Shown here: positions 36,582 through 45,840 of the stretch, one piece after another
Numbering within the stretch: the stretch's first letter is position 1
Layout: every line of letters starts with the position of its first letter
Assembly (NCBI GenBank): GCA_029262795.1
Contig: JAJCYT010000031.1
Span: forward strand, 124,001 to 188,000
Origin: Candidatus Fraserbacteria bacterium
GTDB taxonomy: Bacteria; Bipolaricaulota; Bipolaricaulia; RBG-16-55-9; JAJCYT01
Reading direction: 5' to 3'
DNA: 64,000 nucleotides
The notes under the pieces: model-generated
The model's database searches: none
Told to the model about the DNA's origin: nothing
The model's input: only the letters and a program-made list of their open reading frames with translations
Made by a program: the position numbers and the translations under genes

Positions 36582-38039
36582 TTAGAGAAGACTTTTGCCC
36601 AGCCGAACCACTTCTTCAACGAGCAAATCAAAATCTTCGCTTCGGGTGCGGTGGTTGGTGTTGGCCACACGAATCATGAACTTGCCATCCAGCGTGGCAT
36701 AGGAAGGCGCAGCCACACCACTTTCGTGAAGCTGCATCAAGATTTCCTTGTTGAGATCACTTAATTGTTCATCACTCAATCCATGTTCAGTAAATCGGAA
36801 ACAAGCAACATTTAGTGGAGAAGGTGCCATCATTTCCAGGCTTGGGTGAGTTTCGACAAGCTTTACCAGATACTGAACCTGATCCACATTTTGCTTGATG
36901 AGGCGGCCATATTTTTCGATGCCGTGTTCCTTCAGTGACATCCATACTTTCAAGGCGCGGAAGTTACGACTTAGCTGAACACCATACTCACTGGGCCACC
37001 AATTGCCTGAAGCCATGCCGCGTTCCATAAAGGCCAAATAGCTGGCAGGGGTATTAAATGTGTTGCGATGTGCTTCAGGAAAACGCACCAAGGTACAGCC
37101 AACTTCAATCGGCATGTACATCCACTTGTGTAAATCAAAAGCCAAAGAATCGGCACGATCCAAACCGTTGACCATCGGGCGCAGTTCTGGCGATACAGCG
37201 GCCAACGATCCAAATGCGCCATCAATGTGAAACCATAAGTCTTCAGCCTGAGCGATATCGGCCAGCGAATTGAGATCATCAATGGCGCCTGTGTTTACCG
37301 TGCCAGCGTTGCCCACAATGCAGAAAGGTTGATGACCGGCTGCATTATCCTGCTGGATCGCTGATTTGAGCGCATCAAGATCAATTTGATAATCGGCGTT
37401 GACGGGAATTTTTCTCAATGATTGGCTGCCCAAACCTAATAACTCAACGCCTTTGTCCACGGAATTGTGAACCTGATCTGAGGCATACACCATCATTCGA
37501 GCTTTTTCAGCCAGGCCTTCTTGACGAATATCAAAATTGGCCTTGGTGTTTCGAGCCACGGTCAGGCCAGTGATATTGGCCATTGAGCCGCCACTGGTCA
37601 GCAGGCCGCTGGCTTCAGGTGTAAAGCCAAGCATTTCTTTGCACCAGTCGATGACTTGAAGCTCAACTTCATTTGAAATCTGTTCGCCGCCGCCCACATT
37701 AAAATTCATGCCTGCACAAAGCATGTCGGCCAGCATACCCATTGGGGTGCCTGTGCCAATGACCCACCCCCAGAAACGAGGATGAATGTTTCCTAAAGGG
37801 CGAGGCATGATCTACTCTTTAAAATCCTGATAGGCTTGATTTGCACCTTCTGGTTGTTGTGGTGCATCTTGCTTAAAGAAATCTTTGACTTCTTGGGGGA
37901 TAGGTTGCCACACAGGTTTTTCACGGATGCCTTGTAGCAAATCCATCATATCATCGACCATTTGATGGCCGAGATTGCGCATTTCCTGCCAATCCTGTGG
38001 GTCTAATGTTTCTTCCTGAAGTTTCAATTTGTCGGTCAT
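36582..38039 (-). pseudogene. Group II PLP decarboxylase interrupted by an in-frame TAG
   Basis: Two frames in the same phase together form a pyridoxal-dependent decarboxylase of the aromatic amino acid/glutamate group of about 485 residues. The first piece (38039-37812, 75 codons) starts behind AAGGAG and holds the usual N-terminal helices, ending YQDFKE. Then come TAG (37814-37812), ATC, and ATG at 37808, continuing PRPLGNIHPRFWGWV, which normally follows within the same chain. The large piece (408 residues) keeps the catalytic lysine in AFDLHKWMYMPIE. The gene may be freshly inactivated, read through, or translated as two parts from the ATG that follows the stop. TAG ends other genes here, so the code is not changed. 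Confidence 0.75.
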
Positions 38040-38073
38040 GGTTCACTCCTTGAACAGATTCAAACGAACACCG

Positions 38074-38104
38074 ATTATACATTTTTTTGCATCGGCTGTG
38101 GCAA
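38074..38104 (-). promoter_or_regulatory. Promoter candidate of the PLP decarboxylase
   Basis: On the minus strand TATAAT (38079-38074) is preceded by TTGCCA (38104-38099) with a long 19-bp spacer. The site lies 35 bases before the decarboxylase start in the gap to the divergent dipeptidase. Confidence 0.45.
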
Positions 38105-38172
38105 AAGGCGCTTGCTGGATTAAATTGTGCCAAACCGTTAAAACATAAATACCCCCAACTTCAGGAGGACGT

Positions 38173-39555
38173 ATGAGTGCTTGGCAAACTTACCTTGATA
38201 ACAACCAGGACAAATTTTTAAATGACTTTCTTGAGTTTTTAAAATTCCCCAGCATTTCCAGCTTGCCTGAACACATGGATGATGTTCGACGTGCAGGCCA
38301 GTGGGTGATGGATTATCTGAATAATATTGGCATGGAGAATGTTCAGATGTTGGAAACAGGTGCGCATCCCATCGTTTATGCCGATTGGATGCATGCTGAA
38401 GGCAAACCAACCGTATTAATCTATGGCCATTTTGACACTCAGCCTGTCGATCCTTTGGATCAGTGGGACAACCCACCGTTTGAGCCAACCGTCAAAGACG
38501 GACGTGTGTATGCACGCGGAGCCAGTGATGACAAAGGTGGGATGTTTACGCCGATCGTTGCTGCGGAAGCATTGCTCAAAGGTGAAGGTGCACTTCCTGT
38601 CAATGTTAAATTCTTTTTTGAAGGCCAGGAAGAAATTGGCAGCCCACAATTGCCTGAGTTCATGGAAAAGCACAAAGACCTGCTGGCCTGTGATTTGGCC
38701 CTTAGTGCCGATGGCGGACAATGGGGAGAAGATCAGCCTTCGCTGATGTTGGGGTTTAAAGGCATGTGTGCATTGCAGATTGATGTTCGGGGGCCGAATC
38801 TGGACCTGCACTCTGGCTTGTATGGAGGGGCAGTACAAAACCCGATTCACGCACTCGTCCGCATCCTCGACTCGTTGCGAAGTCCAGAAGGAAAAATCCT
38901 TGTTGGTGGCTTCTTCGATGACGTGGTCGATTTAACAGATGCAGACAAAGCAGGTTTTGCCGAAGTGCCTTACGATGATGCTTCTTACAAAAAAGACCTG
39001 GATGTCGATGCCCTTTTTGGTGAACCAGGATACACCACGTACGAGCAGACATGGGCACGGCCAACATTAGAGGTCAATGGTATTTATGGTGGCTTCCAGG
39101 ATGAAGGTGTTAAAACTGTGATTCCTAGTCTGGCACACGCCAAGATCACCTGTCGGTTGGTGGCCGACCAGGACCCTCAGAAAATCTTCAATGCAATCAA
39201 AACACATATCGAAAAGAACACGCCTCCTGGCGCAAAAGTGACCGTAACGGCTTTGGGCGATGGGGTCGAAGCTTATCTGATGCCATCCGACCATCCAGGC
39301 AATCACGCGGCATCTGCGGTATTGACCGAGTTGTATGGCAAAAAGCCCTATTACGTTCGCGTTGGTGGCAGCTTGCCGGTGTGTACCCTGTTCAAAAAAT
39401 ACTTGGATGTGTACATGATTAACTATGCATTTTGTTTGATGGACGAACAGGCGCACGCGCCCAATGAGTTTTTCCGTCTGAGTAATTTTGATCGGGGTCA
39501 CAAAGCTTACTGCATGCTGCTTCATCATTTAGGAGAACACGGATTGGCCAGCTAA
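38173..39555 (+). CDS. M20-family dipeptidase
   Basis: The 460-residue metallopeptidase has the first zinc ligands and Asp in [17 protein letters not shown], the bridging region [15 protein letters not shown], the catalytic Glu pair in [10 protein letters not shown], and the later [14 protein letters not shown] dimer-domain stretch. It matches bacterial M20 dipeptidases close to carnosinases. The start at 38173 follows CAGGAGG. It is cytoplasmic, as no signal peptide is visible. The pyrophosphatase follows within 26 bases. Confidence 0.93.
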   Translation: MSAWQTYLDNNQDKFLNDFLEFLKFPSISSLPEHMDDVRRAGQWVMDYLNNIGMENVQMLETGAHPIVYADWMHAEGKPTVLIYGHFDTQPVDPLDQWDNPPFEPTVKDGRVYARGASDDKGGMFTPIVAAEALLKGEGALPVNVKFFFEGQEEIGSPQLPEFMEKHKDLLACDLALSADGGQWGEDQPSLMLGFKGMCALQIDVRGPNLDLHSGLYGGAVQNPIHALVRILDSLRSPEGKILVGGFFDDVVDLTDADKAGFAEVPYDDASYKKDLDVDALFGEPGYTTYEQTWARPTLEVNGIYGGFQDEGVKTVIPSLAHAKITCRLVADQDPQKIFNAIKTHIEKNTPPGAKVTVTALGDGVEAYLMPSDHPGNHAASAVLTELYGKKPYYVRVGGSLPVCTLFKKYLDVYMINYAFCLMDEQAHAPNEFFRLSNFDRGHKAYCMLLHHLGEHGLAS

Positions 39556-39580
39556 TACAATGGATGCTAAAGGAGATCAC

Positions 39581-40195
39581 ATGAGCTTTCCTGAACCTTT
39601 TTATCGTTGGCGACCTCATCCTTGGCATGGGTTGGAAGTGGGTCCAAATCCGCCAGAAACGGTGTATGCGTATATTGAAATCACCCCGTTTGATTTGATG
39701 AAATATGAGTTGGACAAACTTACCGGTCACCTGAAAATTGACCGTCCACAGCGTACTTCCTCTCAGCCGCCCACGTTGTATGGCTTTATTCCGCGCACCT
39801 ATTGTGGCAAGCGTGTTGGCGAACTCATGGAGGGAGCCACCCGTGGAGATGCTGACCCACTCGATATTTGTGTGGTCAGCGAACGCCCCATTTCGCGCTC
39901 CGAAGTTTTTCTGAGCGCCAGAGTCATTGGTGGCCTGGAAATGATTGATGACGGAGAAGAAGCAGATGACAAAATTATCGCCGTGCTGGAAAATGACAGA
40001 TTTTGGGACAAAGTATCGGATGTTAGAGACCTGCCAGATGTATTGGTTGATCGGCTTCGGCACTATTTCAGCACCTACAAAATGAGTTCAAGAGGTCAAA
40101 ACTCCGTCACAGTTGGCGATCCTTATGACCTTGCGCATGCAAAAAAAGTCATCCAAGCTGCCATGGCTGATTATCAGGACATGTTCGGAGAGTAG
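39581..40195 (+). CDS. Inorganic pyrophosphatase
   Basis: The 204-residue protein is a family I soluble pyrophosphatase: [17 protein letters not shown] near the start, the metal-binding aspartates in [17 protein letters not shown], and [12 protein letters not shown] later. These match the signature D(G/A)DPLD. Slightly longer than E. coli Ppa (175) but in the family range. ATG at 39581 has AAGGAGA upstream. The signature lacks the usual DGDPLDV wording, reading DADPLDI, which keeps all three aspartates. Confidence 0.9.
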   Translation: MSFPEPFYRWRPHPWHGLEVGPNPPETVYAYIEITPFDLMKYELDKLTGHLKIDRPQRTSSQPPTLYGFIPRTYCGKRVGELMEGATRGDADPLDICVVSERPISRSEVFLSARVIGGLEMIDDGEEADDKIIAVLENDRFWDKVSDVRDLPDVLVDRLRHYFSTYKMSSRGQNSVTVGDPYDLAHAKKVIQAAMADYQDMFGE

Positions 40196-40196
40196 C

Positions 40197-40658
40197 GTGG
40201 AAATTCGTGAAGATGATCTAACAGGTAAGGAGATTGCCAATCTGCTTCAGGAACACTTGGATGATATGCATGAAACTTCACCGCCTGAGAGTGCTCATGC
40301 GTTGGGTTTAGAAGCGTTACAATCTTCCGATATCACCTTATGGTCAGCATGGAATGATGATGTCCTGCTCGGTTGTGGGGCATTGAAAGAGCTCGACTCA
40401 TATTCTGGCGAAGTGAAGTCCATGCGAACTGCTAAGGATCATCGTGGCAAAGGTGTGGCTTCAAAAATCCTTGAACATATGATCAAAGAAGCTCAACGCC
40501 GTGGCTATAAAGTCCTTAATCTGGAAACAGGTTCAATGGTTGAATTTACCCCTGCCCGCACTCTATATGAGCGATATGGTTTCGAATACTGTGGTCCTTT
40601 TGCGGACTACACTGAAGACCCAAATAGTGTGTTTATGACCAAGAAACTCGTTGACTAA
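40197..40658 (+). CDS. GNAT acetyltransferase (YafP/PhnO-like)
   Basis: The 153-residue enzyme has GNAT features MRTAKDHRGKGVASKILEHM, LNLETGSMVEFTPARTLYER and an end YTEDPNSVFMTKKL, which is typical of a small acetyltransferase subgroup. The start GTG at 40197 has GGAGAG in front, 2 bases after the pyrophosphatase stop, so the two are co-translated. A longer in-frame start would overlap the pyrophosphatase by 80 bases and lacks such a site. Confidence 0.83.
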   Translation: MEIREDDLTGKEIANLLQEHLDDMHETSPPESAHALGLEALQSSDITLWSAWNDDVLLGCGALKELDSYSGEVKSMRTAKDHRGKGVASKILEHMIKEAQRRGYKVLNLETGSMVEFTPARTLYERYGFEYCGPFADYTEDPNSVFMTKKLVD

Positions 40659-40679
40659 GCAGAGCCAACGTTGCATTTA

Positions 40680-41222
40680 TTAACGCGTCAATGCCAATCC
40701 TGTAGCCAAGCGGACAGTATTATCAACCAATTCATGTAAGCGTTCTTTCATCTCGCCATCGATATCACCCCCCTGGAAAGCGGCGCGGGTGGCATACACA
40801 AAGCGCGGCACGATGTAGCTGCGGAAATCGAACATCAAACTGTTAGCCAAACCAATTGGAGACATATAGCTGTTGGCACCACCTGCTGAGCACATCAAGC
40901 CAACCACTTTGTTTTCCCAGGCGCTGCCGGTCAGTTCTATCACGTTTTTGGCGGCGGCGTTGAGGTCGTAATTATACACAGGTGCAGCCAGCAAAATAGC
41001 ATCAGATTCATCAATCACAGTTTTGAGTTTTCCAACAGATTCGTGACCATAAGCGGCATTGCCATCACAAAAAGGCATGTCGAGTTCGCGTAAATCCATG
41101 TGGCTTGTAGGGATGCTTTGTTCGTCGAGATACGCCTTGGCCGCTTCAGCGAGTTTGGCAGAATTACTGCCAGGGTTTAGAGAACAACTTAACACCAGAA
41201 CTTTAATGATGGCCTCATTCAT
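40680..41222 (-). CDS. NADPH-dependent FMN reductase/flavodoxin-like oxidoreductase
   Basis: The 180-residue flavoprotein has the FMN phosphate loop SCSLNPGSNSAKLAEA, the PVYNYDLNAAAKNVIEL stretch around the flavin and VGLMCSAGGANSYMSP. These are typical of NADPH-dependent FMN/quinone reductases (PF03358). It stands alone, convergent with the acetyltransferase and divergent from the class V aminotransferase. Confidence 0.85.
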   Translation of the reverse strand: MNEAIIKVLVLSCSLNPGSNSAKLAEAAKAYLDEQSIPTSHMDLRELDMPFCDGNAAYGHESVGKLKTVIDESDAILLAAPVYNYDLNAAAKNVIELTGSAWENKVVGLMCSAGGANSYMSPIGLANSLMFDFRSYIVPRFVYATRAAFQGGDIDGEMKERLHELVDNTVRLATGLALTR

Positions 41223-41321
41223 GGATGCTTCAACCTCCAGGTTTGGTTACAATTCAAATTCATTTTGATCAGAATGGATAACAGCATATCGAGATATTTT
41301 TCATTTTGCATTGGAGCGTCC

Positions 41322-42509
41322 ATGACTCTAGATCTTGAACAAATTCGTAAAGACACACCAGGGGTGAACCATTGCATTCACCTCAACAACTGTGGGGCCA
41401 GTTTACCACCTCAACCTGTAATGGATGCCATCAGTGAACATCAACATCTGGAAGCCACCATAGGAGGCTATGAGGCGGCGGCTCAAGCTCAGGACAAACT
41501 GGAGCGCATGTATGATGCCATTGCAAAACTCATCAATTGTTCCAGGGAAGAAGTGGCTTTTATCGAAAACGCCACCCGTGCCTGGGACATGGCCTTTTAT
41601 TCATTCGACTTCCAACCAGGTGATTGCATCATCACGGCGATGGCAGAGTACGCATCCAATTACATTGCCTATCTTCAAGTGGCACGCAAGCATGGCCTGA
41701 CGATCAAAGTGGTTCCCAATGATGAATTCGGTCAATTGAGCATCAAGGCACTCGAAAGTTTGATTGACGAAGATGTCAAACTGATCTCGGTGGTGCATGT
41801 GCCGACCAATGGTGGATTAGTGAATCCTGCCGAAGCAGTAGGGAAAATTGCACGAGCCAATAATATTCCTTTTTTGCTTGACACATGCCAGTCCATCGGC
41901 CAAATGCCTGTCGATGTGGATGCGCTCCATGCGGATATCATTATCGGTACAGGTAGAAAATATTTGAGAGGGCCGCGAGGTACGGGTTTTTTATATGTGC
42001 GTGACTCATTGATTGAACAACTTGAGCCACCCTTCCTGGATCTGCAAGCAGCCACCTGGACTGGGCGGGATCAGTTTGAAATCCGTAAGGATGCACGGCG
42101 CTTTGAAACCTGGGAGCGGCATGTGGCTGGTCAAATTGGATTGGGTGTGGCCGTTGATTATGCTTTGGATTTGGGATTGGAAAATATCTATGACCGGATT
42201 CAAACGCTGGCCGATAGTTTGAGGCATCAATTGGCAGCACTGCCAAGTATCACAGTTCGAGATTTGGGGCAGGAACAGTGTGGCATTGTGACGTTTACAT
42301 CAGATCAAAAGACACCCGAACAAATTCAAACCGGACTATCTAAGCGGAACACCAACACCAGTCTGTCACAAGCCCCAAGCACGTTGCTGGATATGAATCA
42401 GCGAGGGTTGGAAACAGTCATCCGAGCAGGCGTCCACTATTACAACACAGAAGAAGAAATCATCACACTGGTTGATACAATTGAAGAAATTCTGAAAGAG
42501 GATGGATGA
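41322..42509 (+). CDS. Class V aminotransferase-fold PLP enzyme
   Basis: The 395-residue PLP enzyme has HLNNCGASLPPQPVMDAI near the start, FIENATRAWDMAFYSF, the cofactor Asp in DTCQSIGQMPVDVDAL and the Schiff-base lysine in IIGTGRKYLRGPRGTGFLYV. It resembles isopenicillin-N epimerase-like and cysteine desulfurase-like members. No cysteine-loop motif of IscS is seen, so sulfur transfer is doubtful. The ATG at 41322 has GGAG 7 bases upstream. Its stop overlaps the LLM gene by 4 bases. Confidence 0.85.
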   Translation: MTLDLEQIRKDTPGVNHCIHLNNCGASLPPQPVMDAISEHQHLEATIGGYEAAAQAQDKLERMYDAIAKLINCSREEVAFIENATRAWDMAFYSFDFQPGDCIITAMAEYASNYIAYLQVARKHGLTIKVVPNDEFGQLSIKALESLIDEDVKLISVVHVPTNGGLVNPAEAVGKIARANNIPFLLDTCQSIGQMPVDVDALHADIIIGTGRKYLRGPRGTGFLYVRDSLIEQLEPPFLDLQAATWTGRDQFEIRKDARRFETWERHVAGQIGLGVAVDYALDLGLENIYDRIQTLADSLRHQLAALPSITVRDLGQEQCGIVTFTSDQKTPEQIQTGLSKRNTNTSLSQAPSTLLDMNQRGLETVIRAGVHYYNTEEEIITLVDTIEEILKEDG

Positions 42510-43366
42510 AATACGGCATTCACCTGCCCAACGTTGGCCCTTTTGGCAGTGCTCGTGTGATGGCCGATTTGGCCAAGGAAACGGAAACCGCAGGTTGGGA
42601 TGGGTTTTTTATTTGGGATCACATCAATCGCGCTTACGTGTTTGATAATGTGAACCCTTGGGTGGCATTGGCCGCCATTGCGATGAACACCTCCACGGTC
42701 AAAATTGGCGCGCATGTGACGCCAACACCCAGGCGTCGACCCTGGAATCTGGCACGGGAAACGGTGTCAATTGATCATCTTTCGGATGGTCGCCTGATCT
42801 TTGGCTTTGGCATAGGTAGCGGCGCGCGCGAGGAATGGGATGTTTTTGGCGAAGAAACCAACCCCAAAATTCGTGGTGAAATGCTGGATGAAGGGCTGGC
42901 TGTTTTAACGGGGCTGTGGACTGGTGAACGCTTTTCATTTGAAGGCAAACATTACAAGGTCGAAGAAACAAAATTTATTCCCAAACCAATCCAGTCTCCT
43001 CGCATCCCATTATGGGGCGCAGGCGTTTGGCCCAACAAAGCACCGTTTCGGCGGGCAGCTCAGTTTGATGGCATCTATCCGATTATTAACCCTGGTGAAA
43101 CCCCGGAGTTGGAACAGTTTCAACAGATGGTTGCTTTTATGAAAGAGCAACAGATTCAAGCTGATTTCGATTTTATCTTCATGGCAAATTTTCAAAAACC
43201 AGAGACTTGGGACTCTGTTGAAGATCAAGTGGAACAGTATGCAAAAGCGGGTGCCACTTGGTGGATTGAGGAATTTACACCTGGACAATTTGGATTGCAG
43301 TGGGATGATCCCTGGCCGGTGGATGTGTTGAAAGAACGCATTGCAAAAGGCCCGCCTTCCTTTTGA
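42506..43366 (+). CDS. LLM-class flavin-dependent oxidoreductase
   Basis: The 286-residue luciferase-like monooxygenase has the family core GWDGFFIWDHINRAYVFDN, VKIGAHVTPTPRRRPWNLAR, LSDGRLIFGFGIGS and IPLWGAGVWPNKAPFRRAA. It would use FMN or F420. Only the YvcK/CofD-fold protein hints at F420 here and it does not look like a true CofD. The ATGA overlap couples it to the class V aminotransferase. Confidence 0.9.
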   Translation: MKYGIHLPNVGPFGSARVMADLAKETETAGWDGFFIWDHINRAYVFDNVNPWVALAAIAMNTSTVKIGAHVTPTPRRRPWNLARETVSIDHLSDGRLIFGFGIGSGAREEWDVFGEETNPKIRGEMLDEGLAVLTGLWTGERFSFEGKHYKVEETKFIPKPIQSPRIPLWGAGVWPNKAPFRRAAQFDGIYPIINPGETPELEQFQQMVAFMKEQQIQADFDFIFMANFQKPETWDSVEDQVEQYAKAGATWWIEEFTPGQFGLQWDDPWPVDVLKERIAKGPPSF

Positions 43367-43412
43367 GCATTTTGATTTAACAGATATGCTTCAAGTAAGA
43401 AAGGACAAATTC

Positions 43413-43718
43413 ATGATTCTTGAAGTGGCGACATTGGATGTGAAGGCAGGTCAGCAAGATGATTTTGAAGTTGCTTTTAAAGAAGCTGAATCGATCATTT
43501 CCAGCATGAAGGGGTACCTTTCACATCAGCTTCAAAAATGCATGGAAGTTGAGAACCGTTATCTGTTGTTAGTTCGCTGGGAAACATTGGAGGCTCATAC
43601 CGAGGGGTTTCGAGGTTCACCGGAATATCAGGTATGGCGAGAAAAATTGCACCATTTCTACGACCCGTTTCCAGAAGTGGTTCATTATGAATTGATTTCA
43701 GAGCAAACCAAATCATAA
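43413..43718 (+). CDS. Antibiotic biosynthesis monooxygenase (ABM)-domain protein
   Basis: The 101-residue ferredoxin-like-fold protein has LEVATLDVKAGQQDDFEVAF, LLLVRWETLEAHTEGFRGSP and ends in a strand after FYDPFPEVVHYEL. These small dimeric domains act in quinone or aromatic monooxygenation and haem degradation, or are of unknown role. ATG at 43413 has AAAGGA 8 bases upstream; the earlier in-frame start would overlap the LLM gene. Confidence 0.82.
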   Translation: MILEVATLDVKAGQQDDFEVAFKEAESIISSMKGYLSHQLQKCMEVENRYLLLVRWETLEAHTEGFRGSPEYQVWREKLHHFYDPFPEVVHYELISEQTKS

Positions 43719-43739
43719 CTATTTGAAAGGGAGGGCGTT

Positions 43740-44066
43740 ATGGATCAGGAAACCACTGTTGTTGAACTAAAACATTTGATTGCAAGTTTTGTAAAATCAA
43801 GAAATTGGGAGCAGTTTCACACCGCCAAAAATCTGTCCATGAGTATTTCAATTGAAGCGGCTGAGCTGATGGAGCATTTTCAATGGCTGGATGGGGAAGA
43901 AAGCAAGCAGTTCATGCAGGATCGCAGCTTTAAAGCACAGGTAGCCGATGAGTTGGCAGATGTGTTGATTTACTGTATCAGCTTTGCCAATCAACATGAG
44001 ATTGACATCAGTGAAGCCATTCGTACAAAAATGATGAAAAATGAAGATCGTTTTCCTGCAAAGTGA
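43740..44066 (+). CDS. MazG-like nucleotide pyrophosphohydrolase
   Basis: The 108-residue all-helical enzyme of the dCTPase/RS21-C6 type has the metal-binding Glu cluster SISIEAAELMEHFQW and the later ELADVLIYCISFANQHEID. It would hydrolyse non-canonical or surplus dNTPs to dNMP and pyrophosphate. Length is typical. Good GGGAGG ribosome site upstream. Confidence 0.9.
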   Translation: MDQETTVVELKHLIASFVKSRNWEQFHTAKNLSMSISIEAAELMEHFQWLDGEESKQFMQDRSFKAQVADELADVLIYCISFANQHEIDISEAIRTKMMKNEDRFPAK

Positions 44067-44145
44067 ATTTTTAACGATTGTTTGACTATTTGTATGAACA
44101 TGTGATGGGCTGAACTTGCGACACAGAAGAGAGTGAGTCATTTAC

Positions 44146-44557
44146 ATGTTGCAGAAGTTTATTCCGTTGGTTGGGCGTTTGTTCATTGCTTTACCACTTC
44201 TTAATTTCGGTACTTATAAAATCAACAACTGGGAAATGTTGGTAGGCTGACTGGATTTCAAAGGCTTGCTATTACCGGCTGTTTTACTGGGGTTGTCCAT
44301 TGCCATTGAACTTGGTAGGCGCTTTGTTACTCATTCTTGGTTTACAGGTTCGTGCTGCGGCAGTGGTGTTGTTTCTTTATTTAATTCCCGTGACATTTAT
44401 CATGCACAATTTTTGGGCCATGTCTGCCGCTGAACAACAGTTTGCAATCGAAAGCTTTGGTAAGGGCTTAATGATTATGGGCGGATTGTTTTATGTTTAC
44501 ACGTTTGGCAGTGGTCCTCTAAGCCTCGATCAAAAATCAAATAAATCCAGTAAATGA
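44146..44557 (+). pseudogene. DoxX-family membrane protein gene with a nonsense codon and a frameshift
   Basis: The frame from ATG 44146 reads as a DoxX N-terminus (KFIPLVGRLFIALPLLNFG) until a TGA at 44248-44250. The same frame then continues in DoxX-like sequence LPAVLLGLSIAIEL. At about 44313 one extra T shifts the frame, and the rest (VGALLLILGLQVRAAAVVLF, then IPVTFIMHNFWAM) follows in the next phase to the stop at 44557. Removing one T in GAACTTGGTA restores ELVGA. Two separate lesions suggest a decaying gene rather than one sequencing error. Intact homologues are about 130-150 residue quinone-linked membrane proteins. Confidence 0.8.
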
Positions 44558-44609
44558 ATCAATAAAGAGTAAGCATAAACTTTCATTATCCGGCGGCAGC
44601 CATATAAAG

Positions 44610-44939
44610 TTATTCGAGGATGAGGTGCCAGTGGTCTAGGTCTTTGAGGGCTTGTTCCACAGCACGGCCAGATTCCATAACCTGTTTGGACAGGCTGGCC
44701 AGAGTTTGCTCATCTTGGTCGGCGATGGCTTTGTCGAACACTTCCATGATGTCTTTTTCCTGTCGCAGGGCAGAGACCACCGCTTCTAGTTGGGTGATGT
44801 ATGAGATGAGAAAAGGAACATCTACACTGGCCAGTTTGCCCGAAGATGTTTTGACATCGGTTTTCGCGCGCTCGGATTCGCCAACCACTGTGGCGGTTTT
44901 CAAAATCTCTTCGAGTCGGGCGTTCATTTTTTCGGACAT
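44610..44939 (-). CDS. Hypothetical helical protein
   Basis: The 109-residue soluble protein is predicted to be mainly helical: LEEILKTATVV, then a central ISYITQLEAVVSALRQEKD coiled-coil-like helix, then LASLSKQVMESGRAVEQALK. It has a clear AAAGGA ribosome site before the ATG at 44939. No cysteines, signal peptide or known motif. Convergent with the DoxX remnant. Confidence 0.65.
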   Translation of the reverse strand: MSEKMNARLEEILKTATVVGESERAKTDVKTSSGKLASVDVPFLISYITQLEAVVSALRQEKDIMEVFDKAIADQDEQTLASLSKQVMESGRAVEQALKDLDHWHLILE

Positions 44940-45027
44940 GGCAATCCTTTCTCAGTCACAATTGGCTCACTGGATATGATACCAAATCTTGGTAACAGAT
45001 GTTGAGAAAGATGTAAAAATGAGAGGT

Positions 45028-45058
45028 GGGCAGTTGGTTCTTGCCTGACCAACTGCCC
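45028..45058 (-). terminator. Terminator after the small membrane protein
   Basis: An 11-bp perfect stem (45028-45038 with 45048-45058, 9-base loop) is followed on the minus strand by CCTCTCATTTTTAC. It lies 37 bases past the stop at 45096 and would end the RHH/membrane-protein pair. Confidence 0.65.
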
Positions 45059-45095
45059 TAGTCTTGGCTATGGGGAAGATCGTGAAGAGAGTCGT

Positions 45096-45497
45096 TTAGA
45101 ATGATTTTGCGTACAACAGAACCTTGTCAATGGTGCAGCCGGAAGCGATCATTTCGAACTGCCACTGCTGGCCTTCTTTGAGGTCTACAGCGTGATCGAA
45201 AACCGATTCACAGATGTCGCCATCTGGGTTCATCAGGTTTGCTCGGATGAGCAGAAACTCTACATCTTCGTTTGCTTCTAACTGACCAATAACCTTGTTT
45301 TTGTAGACCGCGATGGTGTTGGGAAGCCATTCGACGGTCTCGTTGGTCAGCGTCTCAACACCGACTCTAATCCCCTCATCCGCTTCGGATTGAGTCAGGT
45401 TGGTGAAATCAACAGTGCCCGATACGGCCACCATGATAAACGCTCCGACCACCAACACGGTCGCTACGACCACGACAGAAGCGAATGTTTTTAACAT
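45096..45497 (-). CDS. Hypothetical single-pass or exported protein
   Basis: The 133-residue protein starts with a hydrophobic stretch (about 6-27, VVVVATVLVVGAFIMVAVSG) that is a membrane anchor or signal peptide. A compact outside domain follows with two cysteines (DICESVF, ASGCTIDK) that could form a disulfide. Its AAGGAG site overlaps the TAA of the RHH gene 10 bases upstream, so both are translated from one message. Function unknown; this kind of anchored domain resembles small FxLYD-like proteins, but I would not name it. Confidence 0.65.
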   Translation of the reverse strand: MLKTFASVVVVATVLVVGAFIMVAVSGTVDFTNLTQSEADEGIRVGVETLTNETVEWLPNTIAVYKNKVIGQLEANEDVEFLLIRANLMNPDGDICESVFDHAVDLKEGQQWQFEMIASGCTIDKVLLYAKSF

Positions 45498-45507
45498 GAA
45501 TATCTCC

Positions 45508-45750
45508 TTACTTGGCGTTGTAGCGGATGACAATTTCCTTGCCGTCCATAAATTCAACCATCAATTCTTTCAATTGGTTTTGTGCGGTGAACCCATTGGT
45601 TTGGCACCACAACTTAAACGCATTGCCTAAATCCTTTGGCAAGCGATAGGTAAAGTCTTTTAGTTCCACAACCTCCGACTCTGATCCACCTCCCGACAGC
45701 CCGTTGTTTCTTGGTTTGCCGTTGGCGCTGACCGAGTGCTTTTTTGCCAT
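45508..45750 (-). CDS. Second ribbon-helix-helix DNA-binding-like protein
   Basis: The 80-residue protein has a basic, Gly/Ser-rich tail (about 1-32) and then an RHH pattern: strand FTYRLPKD, helix LGNAFKLWCQTNG, helix TAQNQLKELMVEFMDGKE. It aligns with the ParA partner at 31109-31345 (about 18 identities in 44 with one gap). The ATG at 45750 follows AGGAGG. Immediately upstream is the GC-rich, palindrome-loaded region, an obvious candidate binding site. No ParA is beside it. Confidence 0.75.
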   Translation of the reverse strand: MAKKHSVSANGKPRNNGLSGGGSESEVVELKDFTYRLPKDLGNAFKLWCQTNGFTAQNQLKELMVEFMDGKEIVIRYNAK

Positions 45751-45840
45751 GGTTAAAAGAACCTCCTGTTGCCAGTTGCTGTGTCTTGTTTGTTGATGCC
45801 CACAGATTAGCGGAGGGTGAAAAACACTCACATCCCAGAC

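Noticed and set aside
36582-38039. Pyrrolysine or changed genetic code as explanation of the TAG in the decarboxylase
   Set aside because: TAG is the normal stop of beta-ureidopropionase, pyrophosphatase and the amidohydrolase, and no pyl genes are seen in the window.
39419-40063. Minus-strand frame of 214 codons across the dipeptidase and pyrophosphatase
   Set aside because: It covers two well-supported genes in the opposite direction and has no start signal.
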